In this document: positions 55,645 through 64,000 of the stretch, in pieces
Position numbering within the stretch: the first letter of the stretch is position 1
Layout: every line of letters starts with the position of its first letter
The notes under the pieces: generated by a model
What the model saw: only the letters and a program-made list of their open reading frames with translations
Databases searched by the model: none
Told to the model about the DNA's origin: nothing
NCBI GenBank assembly: GCA_964494385.1
Contig: CAZBSE010000002.1
Span: forward strand, 1 to 64,000
DNA length: 64,000 nucleotides
Origin: CAZBSE01 sp964494385
GTDB lineage: Bacteria > Actinomycetota > Humimicrobiia > Humimicrobiales > Humimicrobiaceae
Direction: 5' to 3'
Program-made: the position numbers and the translations under genes

Positions 55645-56127
55645 TTAATTTTTACTGCCCCTGGTGCAGGCAATTTTACCGGTTCTAACCAGTTCAAGTA
55701 TACCAAAAGGTCTGAGCAAATCTTCCAGTGCCTTTACCTTTCTGCTGTTCCCCGTAATTTCAATCATTAAAGTTTTTTTGGCTACATCCACTATATTTGC
55801 CCGGAAAACACTCACTATTTCCAGTATTTCGGGCCTGGTTTTAGAATCGGCACTTACTTTTATAAGAACCAGTTCCCTTTCTACAATATTTAAGGGATTC
55901 AGCTCCTGGATCTTTATTACATTTATTAGTTTGTAGAGCTGTTTTATGATCTGTTCAATACTATGCTTTTCCGCATTCACTTCCAGGGTAACCCTTGAAA
56001 TTTTCTCATCATCGGTAGTGCCGACTGCCAGACTTTCGATGTTAAAGCCTCTTCTGCTGAAAAGTCCGGATATCTTTGCCAATACACCCGATTTATTCTC
56101 GACTAAAACTGAAATAATATGATTCAT
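55645..56127 (-). CDS. ilvN: Acetolactate synthase small (regulatory) subunit
   Basis: A 160-residue regulatory subunit with an N-terminal ACT domain (HIISVLVENKSGVLAKISGLFSRRGFNIESLAVG) and the C-terminal IlvN domain (ELVLIKVSADSKTRPEILEIVSVFRANIVDV). It binds valine and tunes IlvB. It starts 18 bases after ilvB ends. ilvC, which normally follows ilvN, is absent; the next gene is the aminotransferase. Confidence 0.95.
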   Translation of the reverse strand: MNHIISVLVENKSGVLAKISGLFSRRGFNIESLAVGTTDDEKISRVTLEVNAEKHSIEQIIKQLYKLINVIKIQELNPLNIVERELVLIKVSADSKTRPEILEIVSVFRANIVDVAKKTLMIEITGNSRKVKALEDLLRPFGILELVRTGKIACTRGSKN

Positions 56128-56145
56128 AATACCACCCGTTATTCT

Positions 56146-57840
56146 CTATACACTTTCTAACATTTCACTTATTGAAGAATTCGGTGCTACCATAGGATAG
56201 ACATTTTCTTCCCTGTCTATCCAGAAATCTACAAGCACCAGATTATTTATCTCAAGGGCTTTCTTTATGGCGTCTTCAACTTCATCCTTTTTCTTAACCC
56301 TTAAGCCAACACCACCGTATGCTTCCACCAATTTTACGAAATCAACACAATTATAAATACAGGTCTGTGAATATCTCTTGTTCCAGAAAAATTCCTGCCA
56401 TTGCCTAACCATCCCCAGGTATCCGTTATTCAGCAGCATGATTTTTACCGCTACTTTATTGGTAACTGCGGTTGAAAGTTCCTGGGATACCATCTGTATA
56501 CTGCCATCGCCTGATATATCTATTACTGTTTTATCCGATCTGCCTATTTTTGCCCCGATGGATGCCGGAAGACCAAATCCCATAGTACCCAGTCCCCCTG
56601 AAGAAACCAGTGTTCTTGGTTTGGTAAATTTATAAAACTGAGCCGCCCACATCTGATTCTGACCTACTTCTGTACAGATAATGGCATCGCCTTTGGTAAG
56701 CTCATATATCTTCTCTACTACATAGGCTGGTTTAACTTTACTGGATTTCCTGTCATATTTAAGTGGATAATCTTCCTTTAGTTTTTTAATTCTTGACAGC
56801 CATTCTTTCCTATCCGGGATTCCTTTCTTCTTAGTATATTTTTCATATTCGCTCAACAGATCCGTAAGAACAATTTTCGCATCCCCCACAATAGGAACCA
56901 GCACTTTTATATTCTTCCCGATTTCTGCCGGATCAATATCTATATGAACTACATCAGCCTCCGGTGCAAATTCCGATAACTTGCCCGTAACCCTGTCATC
57001 AAATCTTACCCCTACTGCGATTATAAGATCTGTTTCGGTAAATGCCAGATTTGCATATTTGGTTCCATGCATACCTGCCATTTTTAAAGACAGCTGATCG
57101 GTTTCGGGAAATGAGCCCATTCCCAAAAGTGAGGTAATAACCGGAATCTTCGCCGCCTTTACAAATTTTCTTAAAATATCACTTGCCCCTGAAGATATTA
57201 TTCCTCCGCCTGCAAAAATTATGGGTTTCTTACTTTCGGCTATTATTTTAACTGCCTGTTTAACCTGTTTGAGATTCCCTTTGAGTGTAGGTTTATACCC
57301 GGGCAGGTTTATATCCACTTTGAAGTTCTCGTCTATTAATTCAGTTGTAATGTCAACAGGAATGTCAATTAAAACCGGTCCCGGTCTACCGGTAGATGCT
57401 ACCCTGAAAGCCTCTTTTATTATTCTGGGTAAATCCTCTATAGTCTTTACCAGATAATTATGCTTGGTTATGGGTGCCGCTATACCGGTTATATCCGCTT
57501 CCTGGAATGCATCGGTACCAATTTGGGCCGTACTTACCTGTCCGGTTATAGCCACCATTGGTATTGAATCCATATGGGCATTGGCTATACCGGTAACCAG
57601 ATTAGTCCCTCCGGGTCCTGATGTGGCAATACAGACTCCTGTTTTTCCGGTTACCCTGGCATAACCATCCGCAGCATGTGCCGCTCCCTGTTCATGTCTT
57701 ACCAGTATATGCCTTATATCACTGTCAAATAATGCATCATACAAGGGTATTACTTTACCGCCGGGATAGCCAAATACTACGTCCACTCCTTCTTCTTTTA
57801 AACATTTTACTATCATTTGAGCTCCGGTTATTTTACTCAT
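56146..57840 (-). CDS. ilvB: Acetolactate synthase large (catalytic) subunit
   Basis: A 564-residue TPP enzyme that makes acetolactate or acetohydroxybutyrate for valine, leucine and isoleucine. The catalytic Glu lies in RHEQGAAHAADGYAR, followed by TSGPGGTNLVTGIANA; the TPP/Mg motif is DISGDGSIQMVSQELSTA with LNNGYLGMVRQWQEFFW. The FAD-binding middle domain is present. It lies between ilvD and ilvN. Confidence 0.95.
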   Translation of the reverse strand: MSKITGAQMIVKCLKEEGVDVVFGYPGGKVIPLYDALFDSDIRHILVRHEQGAAHAADGYARVTGKTGVCIATSGPGGTNLVTGIANAHMDSIPMVAITGQVSTAQIGTDAFQEADITGIAAPITKHNYLVKTIEDLPRIIKEAFRVASTGRPGPVLIDIPVDITTELIDENFKVDINLPGYKPTLKGNLKQVKQAVKIIAESKKPIIFAGGGIISSGASDILRKFVKAAKIPVITSLLGMGSFPETDQLSLKMAGMHGTKYANLAFTETDLIIAVGVRFDDRVTGKLSEFAPEADVVHIDIDPAEIGKNIKVLVPIVGDAKIVLTDLLSEYEKYTKKKGIPDRKEWLSRIKKLKEDYPLKYDRKSSKVKPAYVVEKIYELTKGDAIICTEVGQNQMWAAQFYKFTKPRTLVSSGGLGTMGFGLPASIGAKIGRSDKTVIDISGDGSIQMVSQELSTAVTNKVAVKIMLLNNGYLGMVRQWQEFFWNKRYSQTCIYNCVDFVKLVEAYGGVGLRVKKKDEVEDAIKKALEINNLVLVDFWIDREENVYPMVAPNSSISEMLESV

Positions 57841-57944
57841 AATTTTACCCCCTGTATTTGTAACAACTTTATAACACTTGAATGATTTGATAATTATATC
57901 ATTTTTCTTTTTATTTTTTAAAAATAAAATTTATTCCTATTCGA

Positions 57945-59603
57945 TTATTCCAATACTGCTCCTCTGGCTGCAGAAGTTACCATCTTTGAATATCTTGCAA
58001 GATAACCTTCTTTTATTTTTATATCCGGAGGACTCCATTTTTCCATTCTCTCTTTTAATTCTTCCTCCCCTATCAGCAGATTTATTTTATTTTCAGGTAT
58101 ATTTATCTCTATAGTATCCCCTTCCTCTACAATAGCAATAGGACCGCCTGCCTGAGCTTCCGGAGACACGTGGCCTATTGATGCTCCCCTGGTTGCTCCT
58201 GAAAATCTCCCGTCTGTAATTAAAGCAACTTCTTTATCCAATCCGATCCCTGCTATAGCCGATGTCGGTGCCAGCATTTCTCTCATCCCCGGTCCGCCTT
58301 TGGGACCTTCATATCTTATTACTACTACTTCTCCCGAATTTATCTTTCCGTTTATTATGGCTTCCTGGGAATCCTCCTCGCTGTTAAATACCCTGGCTCT
58401 TCCCTTATGATAATACATGGAAGGATCTACGGCCGATCTCTTGACCACACATCCCTCCGGAGCAAGGTTGCCCCACAAGACGGCAATGCCTCCGTCTTTG
58501 GTATATGGATCCGAAACTTCTCTTATAACTTTTTTATCCAGAATCTCGGAACCGGAAATATTTTCCCTTACCTTTTTACCACTGACAGTGACTGCATCAC
58601 CATTAATCAATCCATTTTTAAAAAGTTCATTCATTACTGCTTCAACTCCGCCCGCTCCGTACAGATCCTGGAGATGATAATCGCCGGCGGGACTTAGTCT
58701 GCATAAATTGGGTGTTCTGCTGCTTATTTCATTTACCATTTCCAGCGAAAAATTAACCTTGGCTTCATTTGCAATAGCCGGCAGATGCAGGATAGTGTTA
58801 GTCGAACAACCAAGCGCCATATCAACTGCAAGTGCATTTTTAACCGAATCAAAGGTTACTATATCTCTTGGTTTAATATCACTATTGACAAGATCCATAA
58901 TTTTCATTCCTGCTACCTTGGCCAGTCTTAATCTTTTGGAATAGACTGCAGGAACAGTGCCATTCCCCTTCAGAGCTATTCCTATTGCTTCCGAAAGGCA
59001 ATTCATTGAATTAGCAGTAAACATGCCCGAACAGCTTCCACAGGTAGGACAGGCTTCTTCCTCTATTTCCTTCAAATCTTTTTCAGTATATTCACCTTTT
59101 TTATATTTTCCGATAGCTTCATAGCAGGTGCTGTAATCAATATCCTGATTCCTGAACTTTCCTGCCAACATTGGTCCGCCGCTTACTACAATAGAAGGAA
59201 TATTCAATCTGAGCGCTGCCATAATCATTCCTGGTACGATTTTATCACAGCAGGTGACCAGGACCAGTCCGTCAAAAGAATGCGCCATGGATACAGCTTC
59301 TATGCTGTCTGCTATTATTTCCCTGGTGGCAAGAGAATATTTCATGCCTATATGATTCATAGCCACACCATCGCACACCCCTATCGTTGAAAATTCCTGA
59401 GGTGTACCTCCGGCCATCCTGATTCCCGCTTTTACCGCTCCGGCTATACTTTTAAGATGCATATGGCCCGGTATCAATTCATTTGCCGAATTTACCACGC
59501 CAATTATGGGTCTGCCTATTTCTTCATCTGTATATCCCAAAGATTTAAAAATCGAACGGTGGGGTAGTCTAGCAACCCCTTTTTTTACATTATCACTTCT
59601 CAA
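57945..59603 (-). CDS. ilvD: Dihydroxy-acid dehydratase
   Basis: A 552-residue Fe-S dehydratase shared by the isoleucine and valine routes. The cluster cysteines are in LVTCCDKIVPGMIMAAL and EEEACPTCGSCSGMFTANSMNCLSEA; GGTPQEFSTIGVCDGVAMNHIGM and ITDGRFSGATRGASIGHVSPEA are also present. The start codon is TTG at 59603, with a GAGGGGAG Shine-Dalgarno. It is the first gene of the long branched-chain/serine cluster. Confidence 0.96.
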   Translation of the reverse strand: MRSDNVKKGVARLPHRSIFKSLGYTDEEIGRPIIGVVNSANELIPGHMHLKSIAGAVKAGIRMAGGTPQEFSTIGVCDGVAMNHIGMKYSLATREIIADSIEAVSMAHSFDGLVLVTCCDKIVPGMIMAALRLNIPSIVVSGGPMLAGKFRNQDIDYSTCYEAIGKYKKGEYTEKDLKEIEEEACPTCGSCSGMFTANSMNCLSEAIGIALKGNGTVPAVYSKRLRLAKVAGMKIMDLVNSDIKPRDIVTFDSVKNALAVDMALGCSTNTILHLPAIANEAKVNFSLEMVNEISSRTPNLCRLSPAGDYHLQDLYGAGGVEAVMNELFKNGLINGDAVTVSGKKVRENISGSEILDKKVIREVSDPYTKDGGIAVLWGNLAPEGCVVKRSAVDPSMYYHKGRARVFNSEEDSQEAIINGKINSGEVVVIRYEGPKGGPGMREMLAPTSAIAGIGLDKEVALITDGRFSGATRGASIGHVSPEAQAGGPIAIVEEGDTIEINIPENKINLLIGEEELKERMEKWSPPDIKIKEGYLARYSKMVTSAARGAVLE

Positions 59604-59727
59604 TTTTTCTCCCCTCTTAAGAATTTATTTTTAAAATATTATAATTTTACAACATAGCTTTATCTCTAAATACTGATAAAAGAATTACAGGATTAAAAAC
59701 TTTGGTAAAGCAGCAATCATCCTGAAA

Positions 59728-59925
59728 TTAGGATAGAATACCGACCAGGACTAGAAGACAGATTAACACTATTAGAATACATGAGGAAAGACCGGCAATA
59801 TAAATATTACCGCCTGAAAAAGCTTTTAAAAGCCCATTTTTATTTTTTGTAAAAAAAATATCTTTTCCTGTATTCATATAACTCATTGAATATTTATTTG
59901 ATAAAACATAATAACATATAAACAT
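59728..59925 (-). CDS. Possible small single-TM membrane protein
   Basis: A frame of up to 65 codons; its last 25 residues are strongly hydrophobic (GLSSCILIVLICLLVLVGIL). The first ATG (59925) lies within the likely promoter -10/-35 spacer, so a later ATG (59886 or 59877, leaving 49-52 residues) is more likely. Shine-Dalgarno support is poor, and no family is recognised. It lies on the same strand as ilvD, 124 bases upstream of it. It may be chance. Confidence 0.3.
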   Translation of the reverse strand: MFICYYVLSNKYSMSYMNTGKDIFFTKNKNGLLKAFSGGNIYIAGLSSCILIVLICLLVLVGILS

Positions 59926-59936
59926 TGCTAAAACAA
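59908..59936 (-). promoter_or_regulatory. Possible promoter upstream of the ilvD cluster
   Basis: On the minus strand TTGTTT (59931-59936), 17 bases, then TATTAT (59908-59913). It follows directly after the terminator of the protease gene and is the best promoter candidate I see for the branched-chain cluster. No T-box or other known leader was recognised in 59604-59907. Confidence 0.4.
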
Positions 59937-59945
59937 TTAAAAAAT

Positions 59946-59977
59946 AAGGGTTCGAACCTGTTGTAGCCCGAACCCTT
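59946..59977 (-). terminator. Intrinsic terminator after the serine protease gene
   Basis: Nine bases at 59946-59954 pair with 59969-59977 around a 14-base loop. On the minus strand the stem is followed by TTATTTTTTAA. It lies about 50 bases after the protease stop codon. Confidence 0.7.
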
Positions 59978-60027
59978 GTTTTATATATCCCGCGATCCTT
60001 AACATTCCGCTCCGGAAGCTCCAGTAC

Positions 60028-61155
60028 TTATTCTATTATGGTAATCTTGGTTCCTTCCCTGAATGAAGCTTCTTCTCCGCTATTGATCGCTTCCTGGGCT
60101 TTTGACCTGTATTCCTGGGCCAGAATATGCCTCTGATTTAAATTCAGTACGGCATTGAAATGCTCAATAGCCTTAGAATAATACTTTAACCTGTACATTG
60201 TCATACCAAGCTTGAATTCTTCATCTACCACTCCCAGTTTGTTGGTGACACCATTTTTATTTAAAATATCCTTTACATCATTGCTGGGTCTTAGATAATT
60301 ATTGGTCTCATCCGTAACCATGGTAAGTATTCCCACTACCTGGCCGTTTGAATTTAACACAGGTCCTCCGCTGTTTCCCGGTCTTGCATCTCCCTGAACC
60401 TGAAGTACTTCCGTACCGCCAAGCATCAGTTTGCCGCTTATATTACCGTTGGTTATGGTAGGATTCATTATATTTTCCTGACCGATATCAGAAGTCCATG
60501 GATACCCTATAATGGTAAGATTATCCTGTACTTCTACCATTGAAGAATCACCGACAATTACACTTGAAAGAGCTTTTCCGGTTTGCGGCTGAATTTTTAA
60601 AAGGGCGATATCCCTCTGGTCCCAGCCGCTGTAATCTATTACTTCCGATCTTATAAAAGTCTCATCATCCTGTGGATTATCCGGTATTCCTCCACTGGCA
60701 TTATTAAACTGAACATAGACTTCCCTATCATATGGACCGCCGTCGTAACCTTCGACCTTTACATTTTCATAGGCCCAATTCCAATCATCTTCCGTCCAAT
60801 CATCAAGGTTATATTCATCCGTTAGATAGGTGTATATCAGATCATATCTAAAATCCGCCTCGCTAATCTCCACCATATGACCCGCAGTTATTATATGCCC
60901 CGTGTCAGGATTTACACAAAATCCGGTTCCTGCAAAAGCCCAGTAATAAGCGGTGCTCCATACGTTTTCCCATGGATCCAGGACATAACCCCAATAATAA
61001 GTGGTTATAAAACATACAGAAGGCTGAGTCAAAATGACCTTATCCTGAGCGGTAAGTTCATATGATACTTCTCTGGTACATCCAAAGCCCGCCATACTGA
61101 CTATGAGCACTATAATAAAACAGAAGATAAACAGCCTATAAGCCTTTTTCATCAT
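60028..61155 (-). CDS. Trypsin-like serine protease lipoprotein with TPR-like C-terminus
   Basis: A 375-residue exported protein with a hydrophobic N-terminal signal and a lipoprotein-like Cys (MAGFGC). The trypsin-like (S1C) catalytic triad is complete: His in HIITAGHMVE, Asp in QRDIALLKIQ and Ser in RPGNSGGPVLNSNGQVVG. An unusually long, acidic and aromatic insertion of about 80 residues lies between His and Asp. The last 60 residues (LGMTMYRLKYYSKAIEHFNAVL onwards) form a TPR-like helical repeat rather than a PDZ domain. It is flanked by its own promoter and terminator. The likely role is envelope protein quality control or signalling; the substrate is unknown. Confidence 0.82.
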   Translation of the reverse strand: MMKKAYRLFIFCFIIVLIVSMAGFGCTREVSYELTAQDKVILTQPSVCFITTYYWGYVLDPWENVWSTAYYWAFAGTGFCVNPDTGHIITAGHMVEISEADFRYDLIYTYLTDEYNLDDWTEDDWNWAYENVKVEGYDGGPYDREVYVQFNNASGGIPDNPQDDETFIRSEVIDYSGWDQRDIALLKIQPQTGKALSSVIVGDSSMVEVQDNLTIIGYPWTSDIGQENIMNPTITNGNISGKLMLGGTEVLQVQGDARPGNSGGPVLNSNGQVVGILTMVTDETNNYLRPSNDVKDILNKNGVTNKLGVVDEEFKLGMTMYRLKYYSKAIEHFNAVLNLNQRHILAQEYRSKAQEAINSGEEASFREGTKITIIE

Positions 61156-61207
61156 TTCTACCCCATCTTTCTTATCTTAAAAATTATTATACTTTATATA
61201 TATATTA

Positions 61208-61236
61208 ATTATATTTTGTTTTCCCCAGTTAGTCAA
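61208..61236 (-). promoter_or_regulatory. Promoter of the serine protease gene
   Basis: On the minus strand TTGACT (61231-61236), a 17-base spacer and consensus TATAAT (61208-61213) lie about 52 bases upstream of the start codon, in the AT-rich spacer after bshA. Confidence 0.65.
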
Positions 61237-61320
61237 TAAATATATTAAAACATTATTATATATTTAGTAATACTTATTATAATTTAATTTTATATAAATT
61301 TATATAAAAAATTAGAAAAT

Positions 61321-62451
61321 TTATGCTTTATTTAAGAATTTTTCATAATACTTTAAATATTTTGGCACTATTAACCTGCTGTCAAAAAATTTTGCCCTTT
61401 TTCTTGCTTCATGGCCCATTTCTGTTCTGGTATCTTTGCAGCTTAATATCCTGACTGCCGCCTCAACCATAGAATTAATATCTTCCGGGTCAAAAATGAA
61501 ACCTGACTTCCCGTGTTCAACCACTTCTTTAAGCCCTCCGATACTTGTTCCTATTACGGGAACTTCACAGCTTAAAGCTTCCAGTGCCGAGAGCCCAAAG
61601 CCCTCGCTTTTTGAGGGCAGCATATACAGGTCGCTTATATTAAGAAGCGGTATTATATTTTCCTGTATTCCCATAAATATTACTTTACCTTTAAGATTCA
61701 AATCGCTTACCATATTTCTGATCTTGCACATATCGGGGCCATCTCCTACAAGCACCAATTTACCTTTTACCTGCTTGCTGACCTCATTAAATACTTTTAT
61801 AATATTGTCAATTCTCTTTACCGGCCTGAAATTGGAAATATGCATAACTACTTTATCATCATTATCGATAAAATCTATATTTCTTCTGTTTTTATATGTC
61901 CTGTCTGCCCTCTTATATTTTTCGGTATCGACAAAATTATAAATTACCTCCATTTTCTTATCTATATTAAAAATCTTTTTTGTGGTCTCCTTAAGATAAT
62001 CTGAAACACAGGTGACACCGTCACTTTGCTCTATACTGAATTTTGTTATTCTGTAGAAAGACTGATGATTTCCCACCAGTGTAATATCGGTACCGTGCAG
62101 CGTGGTCACAAATATATTTTTATCAATTCCTATTATTTTTTTTGCCAGATATGCTGAAGCCGCATGGGGCATTGCATAATGTACATGGAGGATATCCAGA
62201 TTCTCAGATTCTATAATTTCAGCCATTTTAGCGCTCAGGGACAGGCTGTAGGGGGGGTATTTGAACAAAGGGTAACGCAGCATTTCAACTTCATGGAAGA
62301 AAATATTTTTATAAAACCTATTCAGCTTAAATGGCAGTCCGTAGCTTATAAAATGCACGCCATGGCCTTTTTTAGCCATTTCTATACCCAATTCCGCAGC
62401 TACAGCTCCACTGCCGCCAAAAGTTGGGTAACAGGTTATTCCTATATTCAT
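61321..62451 (-). CDS. bshA: N-acetyl-alpha-D-glucosaminyl L-malate synthase (bacillithiol step 1)
   Basis: A 376-residue GT4-family glycosyltransferase that joins GlcNAc from UDP-GlcNAc to L-malate. The start MNIGITCYPTFGGSGAVAAELG and the segments HFISYGLPFKLNR, HVHYAMPHAASA and TLHGTDITLVG are those of BshA, distinct from the mycothiol enzyme MshA. The nucleotide-sugar site is SKSEGFGLSALEALSCEVPVI. It follows bshB by 38 bases at the end of the cluster. Confidence 0.93.
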   Translation of the reverse strand: MNIGITCYPTFGGSGAVAAELGIEMAKKGHGVHFISYGLPFKLNRFYKNIFFHEVEMLRYPLFKYPPYSLSLSAKMAEIIESENLDILHVHYAMPHAASAYLAKKIIGIDKNIFVTTLHGTDITLVGNHQSFYRITKFSIEQSDGVTCVSDYLKETTKKIFNIDKKMEVIYNFVDTEKYKRADRTYKNRRNIDFIDNDDKVVMHISNFRPVKRIDNIIKVFNEVSKQVKGKLVLVGDGPDMCKIRNMVSDLNLKGKVIFMGIQENIIPLLNISDLYMLPSKSEGFGLSALEALSCEVPVIGTSIGGLKEVVEHGKSGFIFDPEDINSMVEAAVRILSCKDTRTEMGHEARKRAKFFDSRLIVPKYLKYYEKFLNKA

Positions 62452-62489
62452 AATATAACTTTACTGTTTGGCATTTTTAAAAATATCTG

Positions 62490-63218
62490 CTACTGCTGAA
62501 TATACTCAAAGAATCTAAGCGGATCCTCGATCTTGATGCCAAACTCCATATAATATGGCTCTCCAAATTCTGATCCTACTTTCAATCCCAAACATCTGTG
62601 CCTGCTGTTAATTACATCAAAAAAATATCTGGAAGCTATATAAGTTGCCGCTTTTTTCTCATCATTAAAATAAAACTGTGATCTGTAAGCAGCCACCGCC
62701 TCTAACTTTTTTTTATAATACCGGCTTATGTCAACTATAAAACTTGGACTGAACTCATAATGAAGCATGTAACTCAATACTATATGCGGTCTGTAGGAGT
62801 CAAGTTCGGTCTTAAATTTTTTAAGCCCTGAGATAAAAAAAGCATCTTTTAGTAATTTATAGGAGTTTTCATGATCCGGATGTCTGTCCTTCCAGAATGG
62901 TATAAGAACAAGTTTAGGCCTGTATTCTCTTACAGAGTCTATAACCCTCAATCTGCTTCCAATATCATTCTTTATATTGGTGTCCTCCAGCTCCAGATTA
63001 TCCCGAACATCCAGACCCAGTACTTTTGATGCTTTTCTGGTTTCTTTTTCCCTGGTTCTTAAATCACCGTTAGTAGACAGCTCCGCCCTGCTGAGATCTA
63101 TTATCCCCGTTCTGTATCCTTTATCTTTTAATTTTAGAAGAAGTCCCCCACAGCCCATCTCTGCATCATCCGGGTGCGGGCTGAATGCCAGAACATCTAT
63201 TCTTTCTTTTTTGGTCAT
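62490..63218 (-). CDS. bshB: Bacillithiol biosynthesis deacetylase (BshB1 type)
   Basis: A 242-residue zinc deacetylase of the PIG-L/LmbE family that removes the acetyl group from GlcNAc-malate. The zinc/catalytic motif is SPHPDDAEMGCGG (His15, Asp17, Asp18) with the third ligand region WKDRHPDHENSY. The C-terminal GLKVGSEFGEPYYMEFGI is typical of BshB1. It lies between bshC and bshA in the bacillithiol set; its function is strongly supported by that context. Confidence 0.93.
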   Translation of the reverse strand: MTKKERIDVLAFSPHPDDAEMGCGGLLLKLKDKGYRTGIIDLSRAELSTNGDLRTREKETRKASKVLGLDVRDNLELEDTNIKNDIGSRLRVIDSVREYRPKLVLIPFWKDRHPDHENSYKLLKDAFFISGLKKFKTELDSYRPHIVLSYMLHYEFSPSFIVDISRYYKKKLEAVAAYRSQFYFNDEKKAATYIASRYFFDVINSRHRCLGLKVGSEFGEPYYMEFGIKIEDPLRFFEYIQQ

Positions 63219-63227
63219 TTTCTTGCT

Positions 63228-64000
63228 CTAATCAATTTCTAAAAATTTATGTGAAAAATCAATGGGTTTTATTACCTGATATAAATTTTTCACTAGTTCA
63301 AAACCATATTTATTAAGGTAACCTGTTATATTAATCTCTCTCTCCTGTAACTTACCGTTGGGAAAGATACTGGCATAAATTTTATTTACACTTTCGACTG
63401 TAAGTTCGTCATGTTTCTTAAATTCTGAATATATCTTTTTATTTAAAACCTTTATTTCTTTTTTTATATTCCTCTTAATTCTATCAAAAGAACTCGAAAT
63501 ATTCATTTCAAAATCAGAAACGCTTTCTTCCAATTTATTCAATAATCTCTGTATGCCGTTTTCTGAATCCAGCAGTAATTTTTCCACATTAATTTTTAAA
63601 TTCTTCTTGATCGCCTTTTTTATCATCTCATCTTCACCTAATTCCAGTTCCGAATCCTGTATCTTTAATCGTTTAATCAGCTTCCATATCTTCTTTTCAA
63701 TCATGGTGGCAGAAAACCTTGGATAGATAATCGGCATTTTTAGATTCATAAAATCATAAACAGGTTTTAACTGTGCAAAATAGCTTACTTCCCCCGGTCC
63801 GCAAACAGAACACAATACCGGTAAGAATTCATCCTGGAAAAGGGGTCTTAACACCACATTCAGACTAACGCTGCCAGGGCTTTCCTCTATTATCTTCCAT
63901 AATTCACTTTTGCTGTATTTCTTATTTGAAATTTTAAATAAGTCATTTCCGTCCGAATAAATCTTTTTTCTTGTATTTTTCACGTTAAAGAAAAAATCAA
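63228..64000 (-). CDS. bshC: Bacillithiol biosynthesis cysteine ligase BshC (5' end cut by window)
   Basis: The frame is open to the right edge of the window, so only about the last 257 residues are seen; a GTG at 63983 is an internal codon rather than the start. The sequence SLNVVLRPLFQDEFLPVLCSVCGPGEVSYFAQLKPVYDF and PIIYPRFSATMIE matches the middle and C-terminal part of BshC, normally about 540 residues. A long helical/coiled-coil section follows. BshC adds cysteine to glucosaminyl-malate, the last step to bacillithiol. It begins the bshC-bshB-bshA order. Confidence 0.92.
   Translation of the reverse strand, partial: DFFFNVKNTRKKIYSDGNDLFKISNKKYSKSELWKIIEESPGSVSLNVVLRPLFQDEFLPVLCSVCGPGEVSYFAQLKPVYDFMNLKMPIIYPRFSATMIEKKIWKLIKRLKIQDSELELGEDEMIKKAIKKNLKINVEKLLLDSENGIQRLLNKLEESVSDFEMNISSSFDRIKRNIKKEIKVLNKKIYSEFKKHDELTVESVNKIYASIFPNGKLQEREINITGYLNKYGFELVKNLYQVIKPIDFSHKFLEID

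Noticed and set aside
59604..59727. T-box or BCAA leader before ilvD
   Set aside because: No T-box sequence, specifier structure, run of Leu/Ile/Val codons or terminator/antiterminator pair could be found.
1..64000. CRISPR arrays, insertion sequences, integrases, rRNA genes
   Set aside because: No repeated spacer-type units, transposase or recombinase sequences, or rRNA-like stretches were found on either strand.

Overview
The window is a compact, AT-rich (roughly 35-38% GC by eye) bacterial chromosome segment. Nearly everything is coded on the minus strand; only an FMN-dependent glutamate-synthase-like gene, a tRNA-Leu with a decayed gene behind it, and an acetyltransferase-like gene lie on the plus strand. 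Read along the minus strand, the order polA-rpsA-coaE-uvrB-uvrA-uvrC-rapZ-gap-pgk-tpiA-secG, and a second block ilvB-ilvN-serA-leuC-leuD, follow gene orders known from Actinobacteria such as Mycobacterium. Low GC and a bacillithiol (not mycothiol) pathway do not fit typical Actinobacteria. My inference is a deep-branching, low-GC, probably anaerobic actinobacterial lineage or a relative; the sequence alone does not settle this.

Layout: 1-5451 is an oligopeptide/dipeptide ABC importer (binding protein, two permeases, two ATPases, the last cut by the window edge). 5553-10543 is secG plus lower glycolysis (gpmI, tpiA, pgk, gap). 10693-20960 holds rapZ, a small membrane protein, uvrC, uvrA, uvrB, coaE (apparently with a non-standard start codon) and an S1-domain protein; polA follows to 23793. 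23794-24072 is a divergent intergenic region with a strong promoter and an attenuator-like leader before the glutamate-synthase-like gene. 25657-26503 holds a strong hairpin, tRNA-Leu(CAA) and an HD-phosphohydrolase pseudogene. 26504-32939 is pfkA plus a histidine operon (hisZ-G-B-H-A-F-IE) lacking hisC and hisD. 33013-35764 is an unusual pair, a fused cobalamin-binding/glutamate-mutase-like protein and an opine-dehydrogenase-like protein, tightly packed behind dnaE (35772-39272). Then come a GspE/PilB-type ATPase, larB, a K+-dependent-type membrane pyrophosphatase, a lipoprotein, a GNAT-like protein and YjbQ.

47840-59603 is a long biosynthetic cluster for branched-chain amino acids and serine (ilvD, ilvB, ilvN, a class V aminotransferase, serA, leuA, leuC, leuD, cimA); ilvC and leuB are absent from it. 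60028-61155 is a trypsin-like lipoprotein protease with a TPR-like tail, and 61321-64000 is the bacillithiol set bshA-bshB-bshC (bshC cut by the window edge).

The best candidate for an undescribed system is the B12-mutase-like/opine-dehydrogenase-like pair. The second is the leader upstream of the glutamate-synthase-like gene, which combines a promoter, an enclosing stem, an intrinsic terminator and a possible 26-codon leader peptide.
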